Shown: in pieces, positions 16,192 to 24,805 of the stretch
How positions within the stretch are numbered: the stretch's first letter is position 1
Layout: each line of letters starts with the position of its first letter
Program-made: the position numbers and the translations under genes
The notes under the pieces: model-generated
What the model saw: the letters and a program-made list of their open reading frames with translations, nothing else
Told to the model about the DNA's origin: nothing
Databases searched by the model: none
Assembly: GCA_031549115.1 (NCBI GenBank)
Contig: JAVBQJ010000074.1
Span: 1 to 26,006, forward strand
DNA length: 26,006 nucleotides
Source: JAVBQJ01 sp031549115
GTDB lineage: Bacteria; Verrucomicrobiota; Lentisphaeria; Victivallales; Victivallaceae
Reading direction: 5' to 3'

Positions 16192-17217
16192 ATGCACTTT
16201 GGAATCATAGAAATCAACCGCGATGGTGAGCTTGCCACCAAGACCGGTTCGGTTTCCCGCCGCGGCGTTTATCTGGATGCCGACGAGGTGTGGCGTGACG
16301 CGTCTTCGCTGGATGTGATCGGGCTGGTGGCGGATACGCCTTCGACGGTCATCCACGATGTCGTTCTGCCGGCGCCATTGAAAGGGCGCAACCTGGAGAG
16401 CGCCCTGGCCTATGAACTGGAAAGCCGTCTGCCCATCCCGATGGACCAGGTTTTCTGGGGCTACCGGCGTTACGGCCGGGACAACACCCGTTTCCGTCTG
16501 TTCGCCATACGCAAAACCGTGGTCGACGCGCTGCTGGCACGGGTGCGCGAGGCCAATCTGAGCTGCGACTACTTCGTGCCGGGACAGGTGTTCAACGATG
16601 CCGAACCGATGAGCCGGGAGTGGTTGGACAACGAGCGGAATTTTTCGCCCGCGGAGCGCGTACTCCGTTATCTGCCGAGCGATCCGGCGGTCAAAAACCT
16701 GTCGCTGCTCCGGGAGGCGGTCATTCCGGCGGATATCCGGCCGGTCCGGCACCGCCGCTGGAAACGCCTGTACCAATTGCTGCTCGGGTTGCTGCTGGTG
16801 GCGGCATTCGGGGTGTTGTGGAACCGTTATGAGCGCTTTTCCGAGGACTACGACACACTGACGGAGCGCCGGCAGCAGCTGGAACACGATCTGGAGGAGG
16901 CCGCCGCCACAACGCGCACTCTGGTGCAGGCCAAGGAGCTGGCCCGTAAAATCACCGAAAACAAGATCGGCTCCACCGCGGTCCTGCCGCTGCTGGCGGA
17001 TCTGAGCGAACGGCTTCCCGAATATATGTGGCTGGCCGGTTACACGCAATCGGGGGATATGATCGAACTGACCATCATGTCGACCAAAGACGACCCGGAC
17101 CTGCCGCGGACGCTGAGTAAGTCCACCATCTACCAGTTCATCAATCAGCGCAAAACCACACGGCCGGAAGATCAGTCCACCACGTTCACCGTGAAGCTGA
17201 GGAGTCTGTTGCCATGA
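16192..17217 (+). CDS. GspL-like (fused PilM/PilN-like) inner-membrane platform protein
   Basis: The product has 341 residues. Residues 1-180 are a soluble domain with the pattern of PilM/GspL cytoplasmic domains: near 68-90, ESALAYELESRLPIPMDQVFWGY matches the family block in which a helix pairs with Leu-Pro-hydrophobic residues. One transmembrane helix follows at about 193-210, then a coiled coil (211-260) and a small periplasmic domain that ends in a strand-rich segment. This is the GspL layout. It would anchor the ATPase GspE to the inner-membrane platform. The first gene of the operon, its stop overlaps the next start by 4 bp (ATGA). The ribosome-binding site is weak: AGGA lies only 1 nt from the ATG and another lies 16 nt away. 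Assignment rests on layout and position more than on strong motifs. Confidence 0.7.
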   Translation: MHFGIIEINRDGELATKTGSVSRRGVYLDADEVWRDASSLDVIGLVADTPSTVIHDVVLPAPLKGRNLESALAYELESRLPIPMDQVFWGYRRYGRDNTRFRLFAIRKTVVDALLARVREANLSCDYFVPGQVFNDAEPMSREWLDNERNFSPAERVLRYLPSDPAVKNLSLLREAVIPADIRPVRHRRWKRLYQLLLGLLLVAAFGVLWNRYERFSEDYDTLTERRQQLEHDLEEAAATTRTLVQAKELARKITENKIGSTAVLPLLADLSERLPEYMWLAGYTQSGDMIELTIMSTKDDPDLPRTLSKSTIYQFINQRKTTRPEDQSTTFTVKLRSLLP

Positions 17218-17873
17218 TCAATCCGCGTTTGCGCAAATACATGCCGATGGTGCCGGTGGTTTTATTGCTCGCAGCCGCGATCTGGGTGGTGGCGATGTCG
17301 CAGCCGTATCTGCCTTTGGGCAGCTTCCGGATCCGGCAGGAGAAAGAAGCCATCGCCCGTACCAGCCGCAGCATCGAACAGGCCTTGAGCAGCAATCAGG
17401 CGCTGGCCAACGAACTTTCGGCGCTGGCCGAAATCCGGGATTACGCGATTCAGCTGCCGGACAAAGCCGCGGCGGTGTTGTTCCGCGAGCGCCTGGAAAA
17501 AGGCATCTCCGAAGCCGGATTGCGCACCCGGACCATGGGCGACGTGCGAAAAATCGACATCGCGGAAAATATTTTTCTCTTTGAAGTGACCTTTTCCGCC
17601 GACGGCCAGATCGGCGAACTGACCCGCCTGATGGATACTTTGTACCGGGATAAACCCCGGGTCTACTGGAAAAACATCACCATCAAGCCGAATGCCCTGA
17701 CCCAGCCGGAATTCATCTCCGTCACCGCCACCTTGTCGGCATTGGGCTTCGTGCCCGACGATTCCGCGCTTTCCGCTTCGGATGAAGCGCTGGAAGCGGT
17801 TCCGGAAAGTGAAACCGTTCCCGCGGAAACACCGGCGGCGGAAGACACGGAAACGCCGGAGGACACACCATGA
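17214..17873 (+). CDS. GspM/PilO-like assembly-platform protein
   Basis: The 219-residue product has one N-terminal membrane helix (about 12-31), a coiled-coil stretch (40-80) and a compact alpha/beta domain (95-175), the layout shared by PilO and GspM. The C-terminal 40 residues are rich in Glu, Pro, Ala and Thr and probably disordered; this tail is not typical of the family. The gene overlaps both neighbours by 4 bp through ATGA. It is expected to pair with the GspL-like protein encoded just before it. Confidence 0.65.
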   Translation: MINPRLRKYMPMVPVVLLLAAAIWVVAMSQPYLPLGSFRIRQEKEAIARTSRSIEQALSSNQALANELSALAEIRDYAIQLPDKAAAVLFRERLEKGISEAGLRTRTMGDVRKIDIAENIFLFEVTFSADGQIGELTRLMDTLYRDKPRVYWKNITIKPNALTQPEFISVTATLSALGFVPDDSALSASDEALEAVPESETVPAETPAAEDTETPEDTP

Positions 17874-18439
17874 ACAACCGCCGGATCATCATCATTTCCA
17901 TTCTGCTGGCGACGGTCGCGCTGATTCTTTTCGCGGTATCGCTCTTTTCGGTCGAGCTGCGGACGGTGGCGCCGCTAACCGGCGCGGAACGCTTCGTGCT
18001 GGTCCCGAATCAGACTCTGCCGCCATTGCTGCCGCCGGTCGATCCGGCCGCGATGCAGGCGAAAAACCTGTTCATCCCGCAGCGGGGGCAATTGCCGCCG
18101 CCGCCGCCGGAAGTGAAGCCGGAACCGGCGCCGGATCCGGCCGCCGAGGTCGCCAAACTCAATCAGCTCGGCGCCTACCCCGACGACTGGCCGCGGCTGA
18201 TGCTGACCGGCGCCATTCAGGAAGCCGACGGCTCCTGGCGGGCCATCATCACCGGAGGCAATAATTTCACCGTGGCCGGCGGCGACCGTTATCCCGGTTT
18301 TTACCGGGTGGGGGATACGATTTCAGGGAACCTGGTGCTGGCGGCGGTGCAGCCGCGCAGTGCGATCATTCAACAGGGCGGCAATGCGTTGACGATCCAG
18401 CTGGGCGTGAAGCCGCCGGATCCGCCACCGAAGAAATAG
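17870..18439 (+). CDS. GspC/PilP-like periplasmic linker protein
   Basis: The 189-residue product has an N-terminal membrane helix (about 5-27), a proline-rich linker (PPLLPPVD and PPPPPEVKPEPAPDP, about 45-100) and a C-terminal beta domain (about 113-182). In that domain the pattern AIITGG, YRVGDTISG and AIIQQGGNALTIQL matches the homology region of GspC and PilP. Such proteins tie the inner-membrane platform to the N0 domain of the secretin. No PDZ domain is present, so it is shorter than proteobacterial GspC. The secretin gene follows directly, which fits. Confidence 0.72.
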   Translation: MNNRRIIIISILLATVALILFAVSLFSVELRTVAPLTGAERFVLVPNQTLPPLLPPVDPAAMQAKNLFIPQRGQLPPPPPEVKPEPAPDPAAEVAKLNQLGAYPDDWPRLMLTGAIQEADGSWRAIITGGNNFTVAGGDRYPGFYRVGDTISGNLVLAAVQPRSAIIQQGGNALTIQLGVKPPDPPPKK

Positions 18440-18465
18440 GCAAACATACAGGAGTGCAACCGATT

Positions 18466-20688
18466 ATGAATTCGAATCTTTTCCAACACCGGCAGTGGTT
18501 GCCGTATCTGGCGGCGCTGCTGTTGTGGATCGCCCCCGGCTGCCAGGGGCCGGTGGACACGGAACCGGAGAATCCGGTTGAGGTATTGAGTCCGGAGATG
18601 CGGGCAAAGTGGTACGATGCCGCAGCCGGGCATCCGCCGGTCCCGCCCAAGGACCTGACCTCGGAAATGCTTGCCATTCCGCCGGCGCCGCTCGAAAACA
18701 CCAAGCCGGACACGCCGTTTCCGATCTACAAGCCCGGCAAGGGGACCAGTTCGGAATACATCTCCAAGGAGCCTCCGGTCACCTTTGCCGGCGAAGAAAA
18801 AATCAAAGCCGATTTCAATTTCGCCAACGCGGCGTTTGCCGATGTCGCACCGGTTTTTGCCGGACTCCTGAATTTCAACTACGTGATCGAGGGCGCCGTT
18901 CCCGGGACGGTGACGATGTCGGTTCACGAGGAATTGACCCGGCGCCAGCTGTGGGAAATGTTCAAACAGCTGCTGGCGCTGTCGGGCGCCACCGCCACTT
19001 ACGAGGAAAAGGTCGTGCACATCCGCAATACCGGCGCGGGTTCCAACAACCTGACGCTGGATTCGGTGAGCAGCGGGATCGAGCTCGGCACCTTCCTCTT
19101 GAAAAACATCTCGGTGAAAAATATCACCCAGCAGATCAACACCTTCCTGCCGCGCGGCGTCAAGGCGATCGAGCTGGAAGCGCAGAACAAGCTGATGGTG
19201 CTCGACAACAAAGCCACGCTGGCCCGGATCGGTGAACTCCTGGAGCAACTGGACCAGCCGAACCGCAGCGACTGGTTCAAGGTGATCCTGCCGTGCCACA
19301 ACGTGTCGGCGGAACGGCTGGCCAAAGAGCTCGGCGAAGTTCTGCCGGTGCTCGGCTTCCCGGTGGCGGTGAACAGCACCGTGCCTCCGGCCGGCGCCAT
19401 CCAGCTCACCAGCCTGGAGCGTTTGCAGGTGATCGTCGCCGCCAGCGCCAATCACGAGGCGCTGGAGGAGCTCGGCAAATGGATGGTCGTGCTCGACCAG
19501 GCCGACATCGGCGACCAGGAACGCGTTTTCATTTACAACATTCTCAACGGCCGGGCCGACGAACTGGTGAAGGCCATCGCAGTGATGTTCCCGGTTTCCG
19601 GCGGCCTGATCACCACCGACAAGGCCGGGGCGGTCAAGGCCGAGGATAACATCACCAGCAGCAGCAATCAACCGACGGCGCTGACCGAGGGTCCCTCCAG
19701 CGTCTTTGACGTGCCGGTCAAGGTATTTTCGGACGCGGTGCAGAACCGTCTGGTGATCCGCACCAAGCCGCGCACCTACGCGATGCTGAAAGCGCTGCTG
19801 GAACGCCTCGACACCATTCCCAATCAGGTCCTGCTCCAAGTGCTGGTGATCGAAGTGACGCTGAACGACTCGGTGCAGTTCGGGGTGGAGTTCATGACCC
19901 AGACCAGCATCGACGGTATGGAGAGCGACGCCGGAACCGACTACAAATACCTGCAACCCGGCGGACAGGAGCAGTACGGCGCCAAATACTGGATTTTCGA
20001 CCCCGACGATCCGACGAAAAAATTCGGCTATGTCAACGCGCTGGCGGGCCGCTCCAATGTCAAGGTGATTTCGCGGCCGCAGGTGCTGGTCATCAGCCAC
20101 AATCCGGCGACCATCTCCGTCGGCGACAAGGTTCCGATCATCACCGCGGAGGTGACCAACACCTCCAGCGCCAGCGCGACCGGCACCACGCTGATGCGTT
20201 CGGTCACCTATGAAAATACCGGCATCATTCTCAAGATCACCCCGCATGTGACCCGGGGCGGTCGCATCGCCCTCGATGTCGATCAGGTGGTTTCGGAGGC
20301 CCAGACCAATCGAACCTCCAACATCGACTCGCCGACCATTCAGTCGCGGGAACTGAAAACCGTGATGAGCCTGCGCGACGGGCAAACGGTCATCTGCGGC
20401 GGCCTGATCCGGGAAAAGGCGACCGACAACCTCGACTCAATTCCGATCATCAGCTCGATCCCGTTTTTGCGGCGGTTGCTCGGCAGCACCGACGTTTCGA
20501 CGGTACGCACGGAAATGCTGATCCTGGTCACCGGGTATATCGTGTCGGAAGACACCAAGCTGGAAGACCTGCTGAAGGGGTATGAACAATCGGTGGACAG
20601 CCTGATCGAGTTCACTCACAATACGCAGGAGCAGCGGACACGCCAATTCAAGCACAGCGGGAATCTGGATTCATGGTTTTTCGAGTAG
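18466..20688 (+). CDS. gspD: Type II secretion secretin GspD
   Basis: This is the outer-membrane channel. The 740-residue product has a hydrophobic N-terminus with a Cys at 26 (WIAPGC), which could be a weak lipobox. An N0-type domain follows (about 113-188), then N1 and N2 repeats, a short N3-like region with a Thr/Ser-rich stretch, and the secretin core (about 460-720). The core holds KVISRPQVLVISHNPATISVGD, TGIILKITPHVT and the late DSIPIISSIPFLRRLLGS signature. ATG 18466 is chosen because AGGAG (18450-18454) precedes it; the GTG at 18454 overlaps that site. The gene overlaps the start of gspE by 16 bp. Confidence 0.95.
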   Translation: MNSNLFQHRQWLPYLAALLLWIAPGCQGPVDTEPENPVEVLSPEMRAKWYDAAAGHPPVPPKDLTSEMLAIPPAPLENTKPDTPFPIYKPGKGTSSEYISKEPPVTFAGEEKIKADFNFANAAFADVAPVFAGLLNFNYVIEGAVPGTVTMSVHEELTRRQLWEMFKQLLALSGATATYEEKVVHIRNTGAGSNNLTLDSVSSGIELGTFLLKNISVKNITQQINTFLPRGVKAIELEAQNKLMVLDNKATLARIGELLEQLDQPNRSDWFKVILPCHNVSAERLAKELGEVLPVLGFPVAVNSTVPPAGAIQLTSLERLQVIVAASANHEALEELGKWMVVLDQADIGDQERVFIYNILNGRADELVKAIAVMFPVSGGLITTDKAGAVKAEDNITSSSNQPTALTEGPSSVFDVPVKVFSDAVQNRLVIRTKPRTYAMLKALLERLDTIPNQVLLQVLVIEVTLNDSVQFGVEFMTQTSIDGMESDAGTDYKYLQPGGQEQYGAKYWIFDPDDPTKKFGYVNALAGRSNVKVISRPQVLVISHNPATISVGDKVPIITAEVTNTSSASATGTTLMRSVTYENTGIILKITPHVTRGGRIALDVDQVVSEAQTNRTSNIDSPTIQSRELKTVMSLRDGQTVICGGLIREKATDNLDSIPIISSIPFLRRLLGSTDVSTVRTEMLILVTGYIVSEDTKLEDLLKGYEQSVDSLIEFTHNTQEQRTRQFKHSGNLDSWFFE

Positions 20689-22301
20689 ACTATCAGGACC
20701 GCGAAGCGGCGGAAAAGCGCAATGCCCGCCTGTGCGAGCGTCTGACCGGGGAATTTCCCGGCTATCCCGGCTTGCTGGCGGAGGGTATGACGCCGACGGA
20801 GGCGGATCGTACCCTGACCGAACGCGGTTCGATCAGCGAAAACGACCTGGTGAAGCTCTATTGCGATGTGCTCCAGGTCGAGCCGCTGGACGAGGAGGAG
20901 TTTTCGTTGCCGCCCAAACTGGAGGGAGTGGCGTCGGATTATCTGGTCGGGCACTGTCTGTTGCCGCTGCGCTGGGATGACGCCGTCCTCACTCTGGCCG
21001 CCGTCGAGCCATATTCGCTGGAGGAGCACGCCTATGCGCTCGAACAGTTCCTCGGCCGCCGGATCGAATTCGAACTGACCCGCCGGACGATGGTGGAGCG
21101 TATCGTCACCCGGCTGTATCTGGCGCCGGCGGAGGCGCCGGACCCGGCCGACCTCGAAGACGAAAACCGGCTGCTGCAATTGGCCGGCGAAGCCGGAATC
21201 GTGCGGCTGGTCAATGAAATGCTGACCCAGGCATTGGAGCAGGGAGCCAGCGACATCCATATCGAACCGGAGGAGGAGCAGTTCATCATCCGGTTCCGGG
21301 TGGACGGCCTTTTGAATGAATATCTGGCCATGCCGATTTCCGATTATCCGGCGGTGGCTTCCCGGATCAAGCTGGTCGGCGGGTTGAATATCGCCGAAAG
21401 CCGCCTGCCGCAGGATGGGCGCACCAACTTTCAATTGGGCCATTACGATATCGACATCCGCATCAGTACGATTCCGATCATGAACGGGGAGAGCATCGTG
21501 CTCCGGCTGCTGCACAAGGATTCGATGCGTTTCGACCTGCGGGAGCTGGGGATGAACGAGCGGCTGCTGGAACAATTCTCCGAACTCATCCAGATTCCGC
21601 ACGGAATCATCCTGGTGGTGGGTCCGACCGGTTCCGGCAAAACCACCACTTTGTACAGCGTGATGCGCCAGCTCAACATCCGCCAGCGCAAGGTCATCAC
21701 CATCGAGGACCCGGTGGAGTACCAGCTTCCGGGACTGTGCCAGATGCAGGTCAATCCGAAGATCGGGTTGAATTTCGCCGGCGGCCTGCGCCATATCGTG
21801 CGCCAGGACCCGGACGTGATTCTGGTCGGGGAAATCCGCGACCGCGAAACCGCGGACATCGCGATCAACGCGGCGCTGACGGGCCATTTGGTCTTGAGCA
21901 CCCTGCACACCAACGACGCGGTCGGCGCGGTGGCGCGGCTGCTGGATATGGGGGTGGAATCGTTCCTGGTGGCGTCCGCGCTGGCCGGCGTATTGTCGCA
22001 GCGGCTGGTGCGGAAAATCTGCCTGGTCTGCCACGGCATGGGCCAACTGGCGGGGAGCCGGTGCCGCAATTGCGGCGGTACCGGGTATCGCGGCCGGACC
22101 GGGATCTACGAATTGCTGCTGGTCTCCGACGACATTCGCGACGCGGTGCTGCACCATGCGTCGTCGAGCGAAATCAACCGCATCGCCCAACGCCAGGGGA
22201 TGATTCCGTTGCTGGAAGACGGCCGGACGAAGGTGGCGGCGGGAATAACCACGGAAGCCGAAGTATTGCGAACGGCGTCGGGGCTGCCGGGAGGGGCGTA
22301 G
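20673..22301 (+). CDS. gspE: Type II secretion ATPase GspE
   Basis: The cytoplasmic motor of 542 residues has an N-terminal domain (1-150) as in the MshEN/GspE-N group. The ATPase core carries Walker A GPTGSGKTTT (317-326), the Asp box VITIEDPVEY, Walker B DVILVGEIRD (381-390) and the His box LSTLHTND. The zinc site is C450-x2-C453 and C464-x2-C467. Its loop is only 10 residues, whereas many GspE and PilB proteins have about 30. It turns ATP hydrolysis into pseudopilus growth. Translation is probably coupled to gspD, and gspF starts 1 bp after the stop. Confidence 0.96.
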   Translation: MVFRVDYQDREAAEKRNARLCERLTGEFPGYPGLLAEGMTPTEADRTLTERGSISENDLVKLYCDVLQVEPLDEEEFSLPPKLEGVASDYLVGHCLLPLRWDDAVLTLAAVEPYSLEEHAYALEQFLGRRIEFELTRRTMVERIVTRLYLAPAEAPDPADLEDENRLLQLAGEAGIVRLVNEMLTQALEQGASDIHIEPEEEQFIIRFRVDGLLNEYLAMPISDYPAVASRIKLVGGLNIAESRLPQDGRTNFQLGHYDIDIRISTIPIMNGESIVLRLLHKDSMRFDLRELGMNERLLEQFSELIQIPHGIILVVGPTGSGKTTTLYSVMRQLNIRQRKVITIEDPVEYQLPGLCQMQVNPKIGLNFAGGLRHIVRQDPDVILVGEIRDRETADIAINAALTGHLVLSTLHTNDAVGAVARLLDMGVESFLVASALAGVLSQRLVRKICLVCHGMGQLAGSRCRNCGGTGYRGRTGIYELLLVSDDIRDAVLHHASSSEINRIAQRQGMIPLLEDGRTKVAAGITTEAEVLRTASGLPGGA

Positions 22302-22302
22302 A

Positions 22303-23526
22303 ATGGCGAATTTCCGTTATCTCGTGCTGACCAACAAAGGAGTGCAGCAGGAATACGCGATGGAAGCGCCGACGGAAGCGGAGGCGCGGCGGCGATTGCA
22401 GCGGCAGGGGATGCGCCCGATCCGTCCGCTGGGGATGAGTGAAAAGGATTTGCCGTCGTTGCCGGAAACGGCGCGGAGGCGCAAATGGTATCAACCCGCC
22501 GGCAAATTCGATGTCAACAATTTCACCAATCGCCTGGCACCGCTGCTGGAGGCGAATGTGCCGCTGGAGAAGGCGTTGGCGGTGATCGAGGAATCGGCGA
22601 CCGACCCGAAAACGCTGGAGATTCTGTTTGAATTGCGGCGCGGTCTGCACGAAGGCAAGCGTTTTTCCGAGCTGGTGCGCAAAATGGACCGGGAATTTCC
22701 TCCGGTTTACGCCAGTCTGATCGAGACCGGCGAGGAGGCCGGCTGTCTGCCGGAGGTGGCGAAAGATCTGCGCCGTTTCCTGAGCGAGAGCAAAGAGTTT
22801 CGCGAATTTGTCGTCACCAGTTCGATCTATCCGGTGATCGTGATCGCGGTGACGCTGACGGTGGTGGTGCTGTTGTTTACCATTTTCATTCCGCGCTTTG
22901 CCAAAATTTTCGCCAATATGGGGCGGCAGTTGCCGGGATTGACGCAGGTGATGCTGAATATCTCCGACTTCATGGTGGCGTGCTGGTGGTTGTGGCCGCT
23001 GCTGGCGGTGGGAGCGGTGTTGTTGACGAAGGCGGCGCAGCGTCCGGGCAAGGTCAAGGATGTGGCCGACCGGGTGATTTTGCGGTTGCCGTTGTTTGGC
23101 GGGCTGGTGCAATCGATTCAGATCGGCCACTTCGTGCAGACATTGGCGATCATGGTCAGCCGTCACGTGCACATTCTGTCGGCGGTACGGATTGCGCGCC
23201 GGGCGATCGGGAATGTACAGATCCAACATAGTTTCGAGGAGGTTGAGGACGACCTGCGGGGGGGGAACAAGCTGTCGGACATCCTGGGGGGGAGTACGTA
23301 TATGCCGTTGGGATCGGCGGCGATGCTGCGGATTGCGGAGGAGTCGGGGGAGATGGGGGAGATGCTGCGGCGGATCGGGGCGGAGCTGGAGGCGGACACG
23401 CGGTTGAAGGTCAAACGGCTGCTGGCGATGCTGGAACCGTTGATTATTCTGGTGCTGGCGGTAGTGGTGATGCTGGTGGTGCTGGCCGTATTCCTCGCCA
23501 TCTGGGAGATGAACAAAATAAAATAA
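22303..23526 (+). CDS. gspF: Inner-membrane platform protein GspF
   Basis: A polytopic 407-residue protein with the usual two GspF repeats. The first (about 65-190) contains the block FPPVYASLIETGEEAG with the conserved Glu-x-Gly pattern. The second (about 270-390) contains AAMLRIAEESGEMGEML. Membrane helices lie at about 172-195, 222-240 and 377-400. It forms the platform moved by GspE. The product ends Asn-Lys-Ile-Lys, and repeat copy C starts at once, so the stop codon lies in the A-rich tract of the repeat. G-runs are frequent in the last 300 bp. Confidence 0.95.
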   Translation: MANFRYLVLTNKGVQQEYAMEAPTEAEARRRLQRQGMRPIRPLGMSEKDLPSLPETARRRKWYQPAGKFDVNNFTNRLAPLLEANVPLEKALAVIEESATDPKTLEILFELRRGLHEGKRFSELVRKMDREFPPVYASLIETGEEAGCLPEVAKDLRRFLSESKEFREFVVTSSIYPVIVIAVTLTVVVLLFTIFIPRFAKIFANMGRQLPGLTQVMLNISDFMVACWWLWPLLAVGAVLLTKAAQRPGKVKDVADRVILRLPLFGGLVQSIQIGHFVQTLAIMVSRHVHILSAVRIARRAIGNVQIQHSFEEVEDDLRGGNKLSDILGGSTYMPLGSAAMLRIAEESGEMGEMLRRIGAELEADTRLKVKRLLAMLEPLIILVLAVVVMLVVLAVFLAIWEMNKIK

Positions 23527-23735
23527 TAAAAATAATAAAAATAGAGCCGCGAAGCGGCGGTCTGCACTCCGTCATACGGAGGCGCGGTCCAGCGGCGAAT
23601 ACGCTGGTCGATCCCAGAAGGGATCGAAATCCAGGGAAGCGAGCCGGGAGGCGAGCGCTTCCACCCGAGGTAGCGATGGTGTAGATCGGATTGGAAGCGT
23701 GAGCGACAATCCAATCTACACATGGAGCGAACTCT
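23527..23735 (+). repeat. Structured 3' repeat, copy C
   Basis: This is the gspF-side copy, read in the direction of gspF. It has the A-rich tract, ATAGAGCC and hairpins at 23546-23558 (GCCGC/GCGGC), 23567-23581 (CTCCGT/ACGGAG), 23589-23607 (CCAGCG/CGCTGG) and 23608-23627 (TCGATCCC/GGGATCGA). The last replaces a different hairpin found in A and B. The long stem at 23679-23721 keeps the 13-nt loop seen in B and 14 of 15 pairs. Together with the tandem repeats it fills the 334-bp gap ahead of gspG. Confidence 0.85.
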
Positions 23736-23760
23736 GGCGCCGCATCAGCGGCGAAAAGTA

Positions 23761-23821
23761 GACGACAGAACGCCGCACCGGCGGCGAATAACAGACGACA
23801 GAACGCCGCACCGGCGGCGAA
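23761..23821 (+). repeat. 33-bp tandem repeat, about two units
   Basis: Two units that start GACGACAGAACGCCGCACCG occupy 23761-23793 and 23794-23821 (the second is incomplete). A degenerate earlier unit may cover 23736-23760. Each contains the self-complementary CGCCG-CAC-CGGCG. With two units and no spacers this is not a CRISPR array. It lies between repeat copy C and the gspG ribosome-binding site. Confidence 0.8.
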
Positions 23822-23860
23822 CAATAAGCGACAGACAATCAATATCGGAGGGCAGGAAAT

Positions 23861-24280
23861 ATGAAACGTCAATTTACCATGATTGAAATGGTGGTGGTGG
23901 TGGTCATCATCGCGAGTCTGGCGGCGGTGGCGACACCGATGTACTTCAGTTACGTGAAAGACTCCCGGATCAGCGCGGCCAAATTGCAGATCGACATGCT
24001 GAAGCAGGCAGTCAACGCCTATCGCATGAGCACCGGCAAACTGCCGCCGGCGGAGAGCGGACTGGACATTCTGGTCCGGAACGTCAATAACGACAAGAGC
24101 TGGAAGGGCCCGTTCATCGACGGCACCGCGATTCCGCTGGATCCGTGGGGGAACCCGTATGTTTACAAGGTGCCGGGTGAAAACGCCGATTTTGAAATCA
24201 TTTCGTACGGCGCCGACGGGAAGACCGGCGGGGAAGGCGAAAACGCCGACCTCGGCTCCACCGGCACGGCACAACCGTAA
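23861..24280 (+). CDS. gspG: Major pseudopilin GspG
   Basis: The 139-residue product has a 4-residue leader (MKRQ) before FTMIEMVVVVVIIASL, with Glu5. The C-terminal half is diagnostic: WKGPFIDG, LDPWGNPYVYKVPGE and ISYGADGKTGGEGENADLGS match the calcium-binding loop of GspG. It is the main subunit of the pseudopilus that pushes substrates through GspD. GGAGG and AGGA both precede the ATG. The residue before Phe is Gln, where other phyla have Gly. It starts a second gene block after 334 bp of repeats, so it may be expressed apart from gspL-F. Confidence 0.96.
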   Translation: MKRQFTMIEMVVVVVIIASLAAVATPMYFSYVKDSRISAAKLQIDMLKQAVNAYRMSTGKLPPAESGLDILVRNVNNDKSWKGPFIDGTAIPLDPWGNPYVYKVPGENADFEIISYGADGKTGGEGENADLGSTGTAQP

Positions 24281-24298
24281 ACCGACGGAATACCGCGC

Positions 24299-24805
24299 AT
24301 GAATACCGTCTCCCCGGCACACAGCTTCACCATGATCGAAATGGTGGTGGTGATCGTCATCATCGCCATTGTCGCTTCGGTGGTGCTGATGCGTCTGCCG
24401 AGCCAGGGGGGGGCGGAGTCGGAACTCAAACAGTGGCGGGAATACTTCCGGGAGCTGGCGGCGGATTACCGGCGCAGCGCGATGATGACACGTCAGCAGC
24501 TCGATATTCGTTATGACGGCTCCCGGCACCGGTGGATTTTGCCGCGGGAAGACGAGGAGGCTCCGGAAATCCCGAAAAACATGACCATTCAAATCGGCAC
24601 GGAAGAGGCGCCGGAGGAGGAGGTCATGGTGTTTTCTTTTTTCCCCGACGGTCATATCAATGGCCCGACGGTGGTCATGGAGTTGGAAAAAAACCGGCTG
24701 GAATTGCGTCCGTCGCCGTTGACGGGAGCGCTGTTGATCTATTTGAATACCCCGGAAAAGGCCGAGGAAGAGGTGCCGGAACCGTTGTTCGGGAAGGACA
24801 AGTAA
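24299..24805 (+). CDS. gspH: Minor pseudopilin GspH
   Basis: The 168-residue product has a leader MNTVSPAHS before FTMIEMVVVIVIIAIV, followed by a GspH-like beta domain (strands around YDGSRHRWIL, VMVFSFFPDGHING and RLELRPSPLTGALLIYL). The order after gspG and before gspI agrees. The tail is acidic. The ribosome-binding site is weak. The residue before Phe is Ser. Confidence 0.82.
   Translation: MNTVSPAHSFTMIEMVVVIVIIAIVASVVLMRLPSQGGAESELKQWREYFRELAADYRRSAMMTRQQLDIRYDGSRHRWILPREDEEAPEIPKNMTIQIGTEEAPEEEVMVFSFFPDGHINGPTVVMELEKNRLELRPSPLTGALLIYLNTPEKAEEEVPEPLFGKDK

Noticed and set aside
16069..17049. Long minus-strand frame of 326 codons
   Set aside because: It is antisense to the GspL-like gene, Arg/Gln/His-rich, with no family features. 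It reflects GC-rich codon structure.
18370..20385. Minus-strand frame of 671 codons
   Set aside because: It is a full shadow of gspD; composition is His/Arg/Gly-rich and no domain is visible.
20616..22190. Minus-strand frame of 524 codons
   Set aside because: It lies antisense to gspE, whose motifs are unmistakable on the plus strand.
23761..23821. CRISPR-like tandem repeat
   Set aside because: Only two units with no variable spacers and no cas genes; it is a simple tandem repeat.
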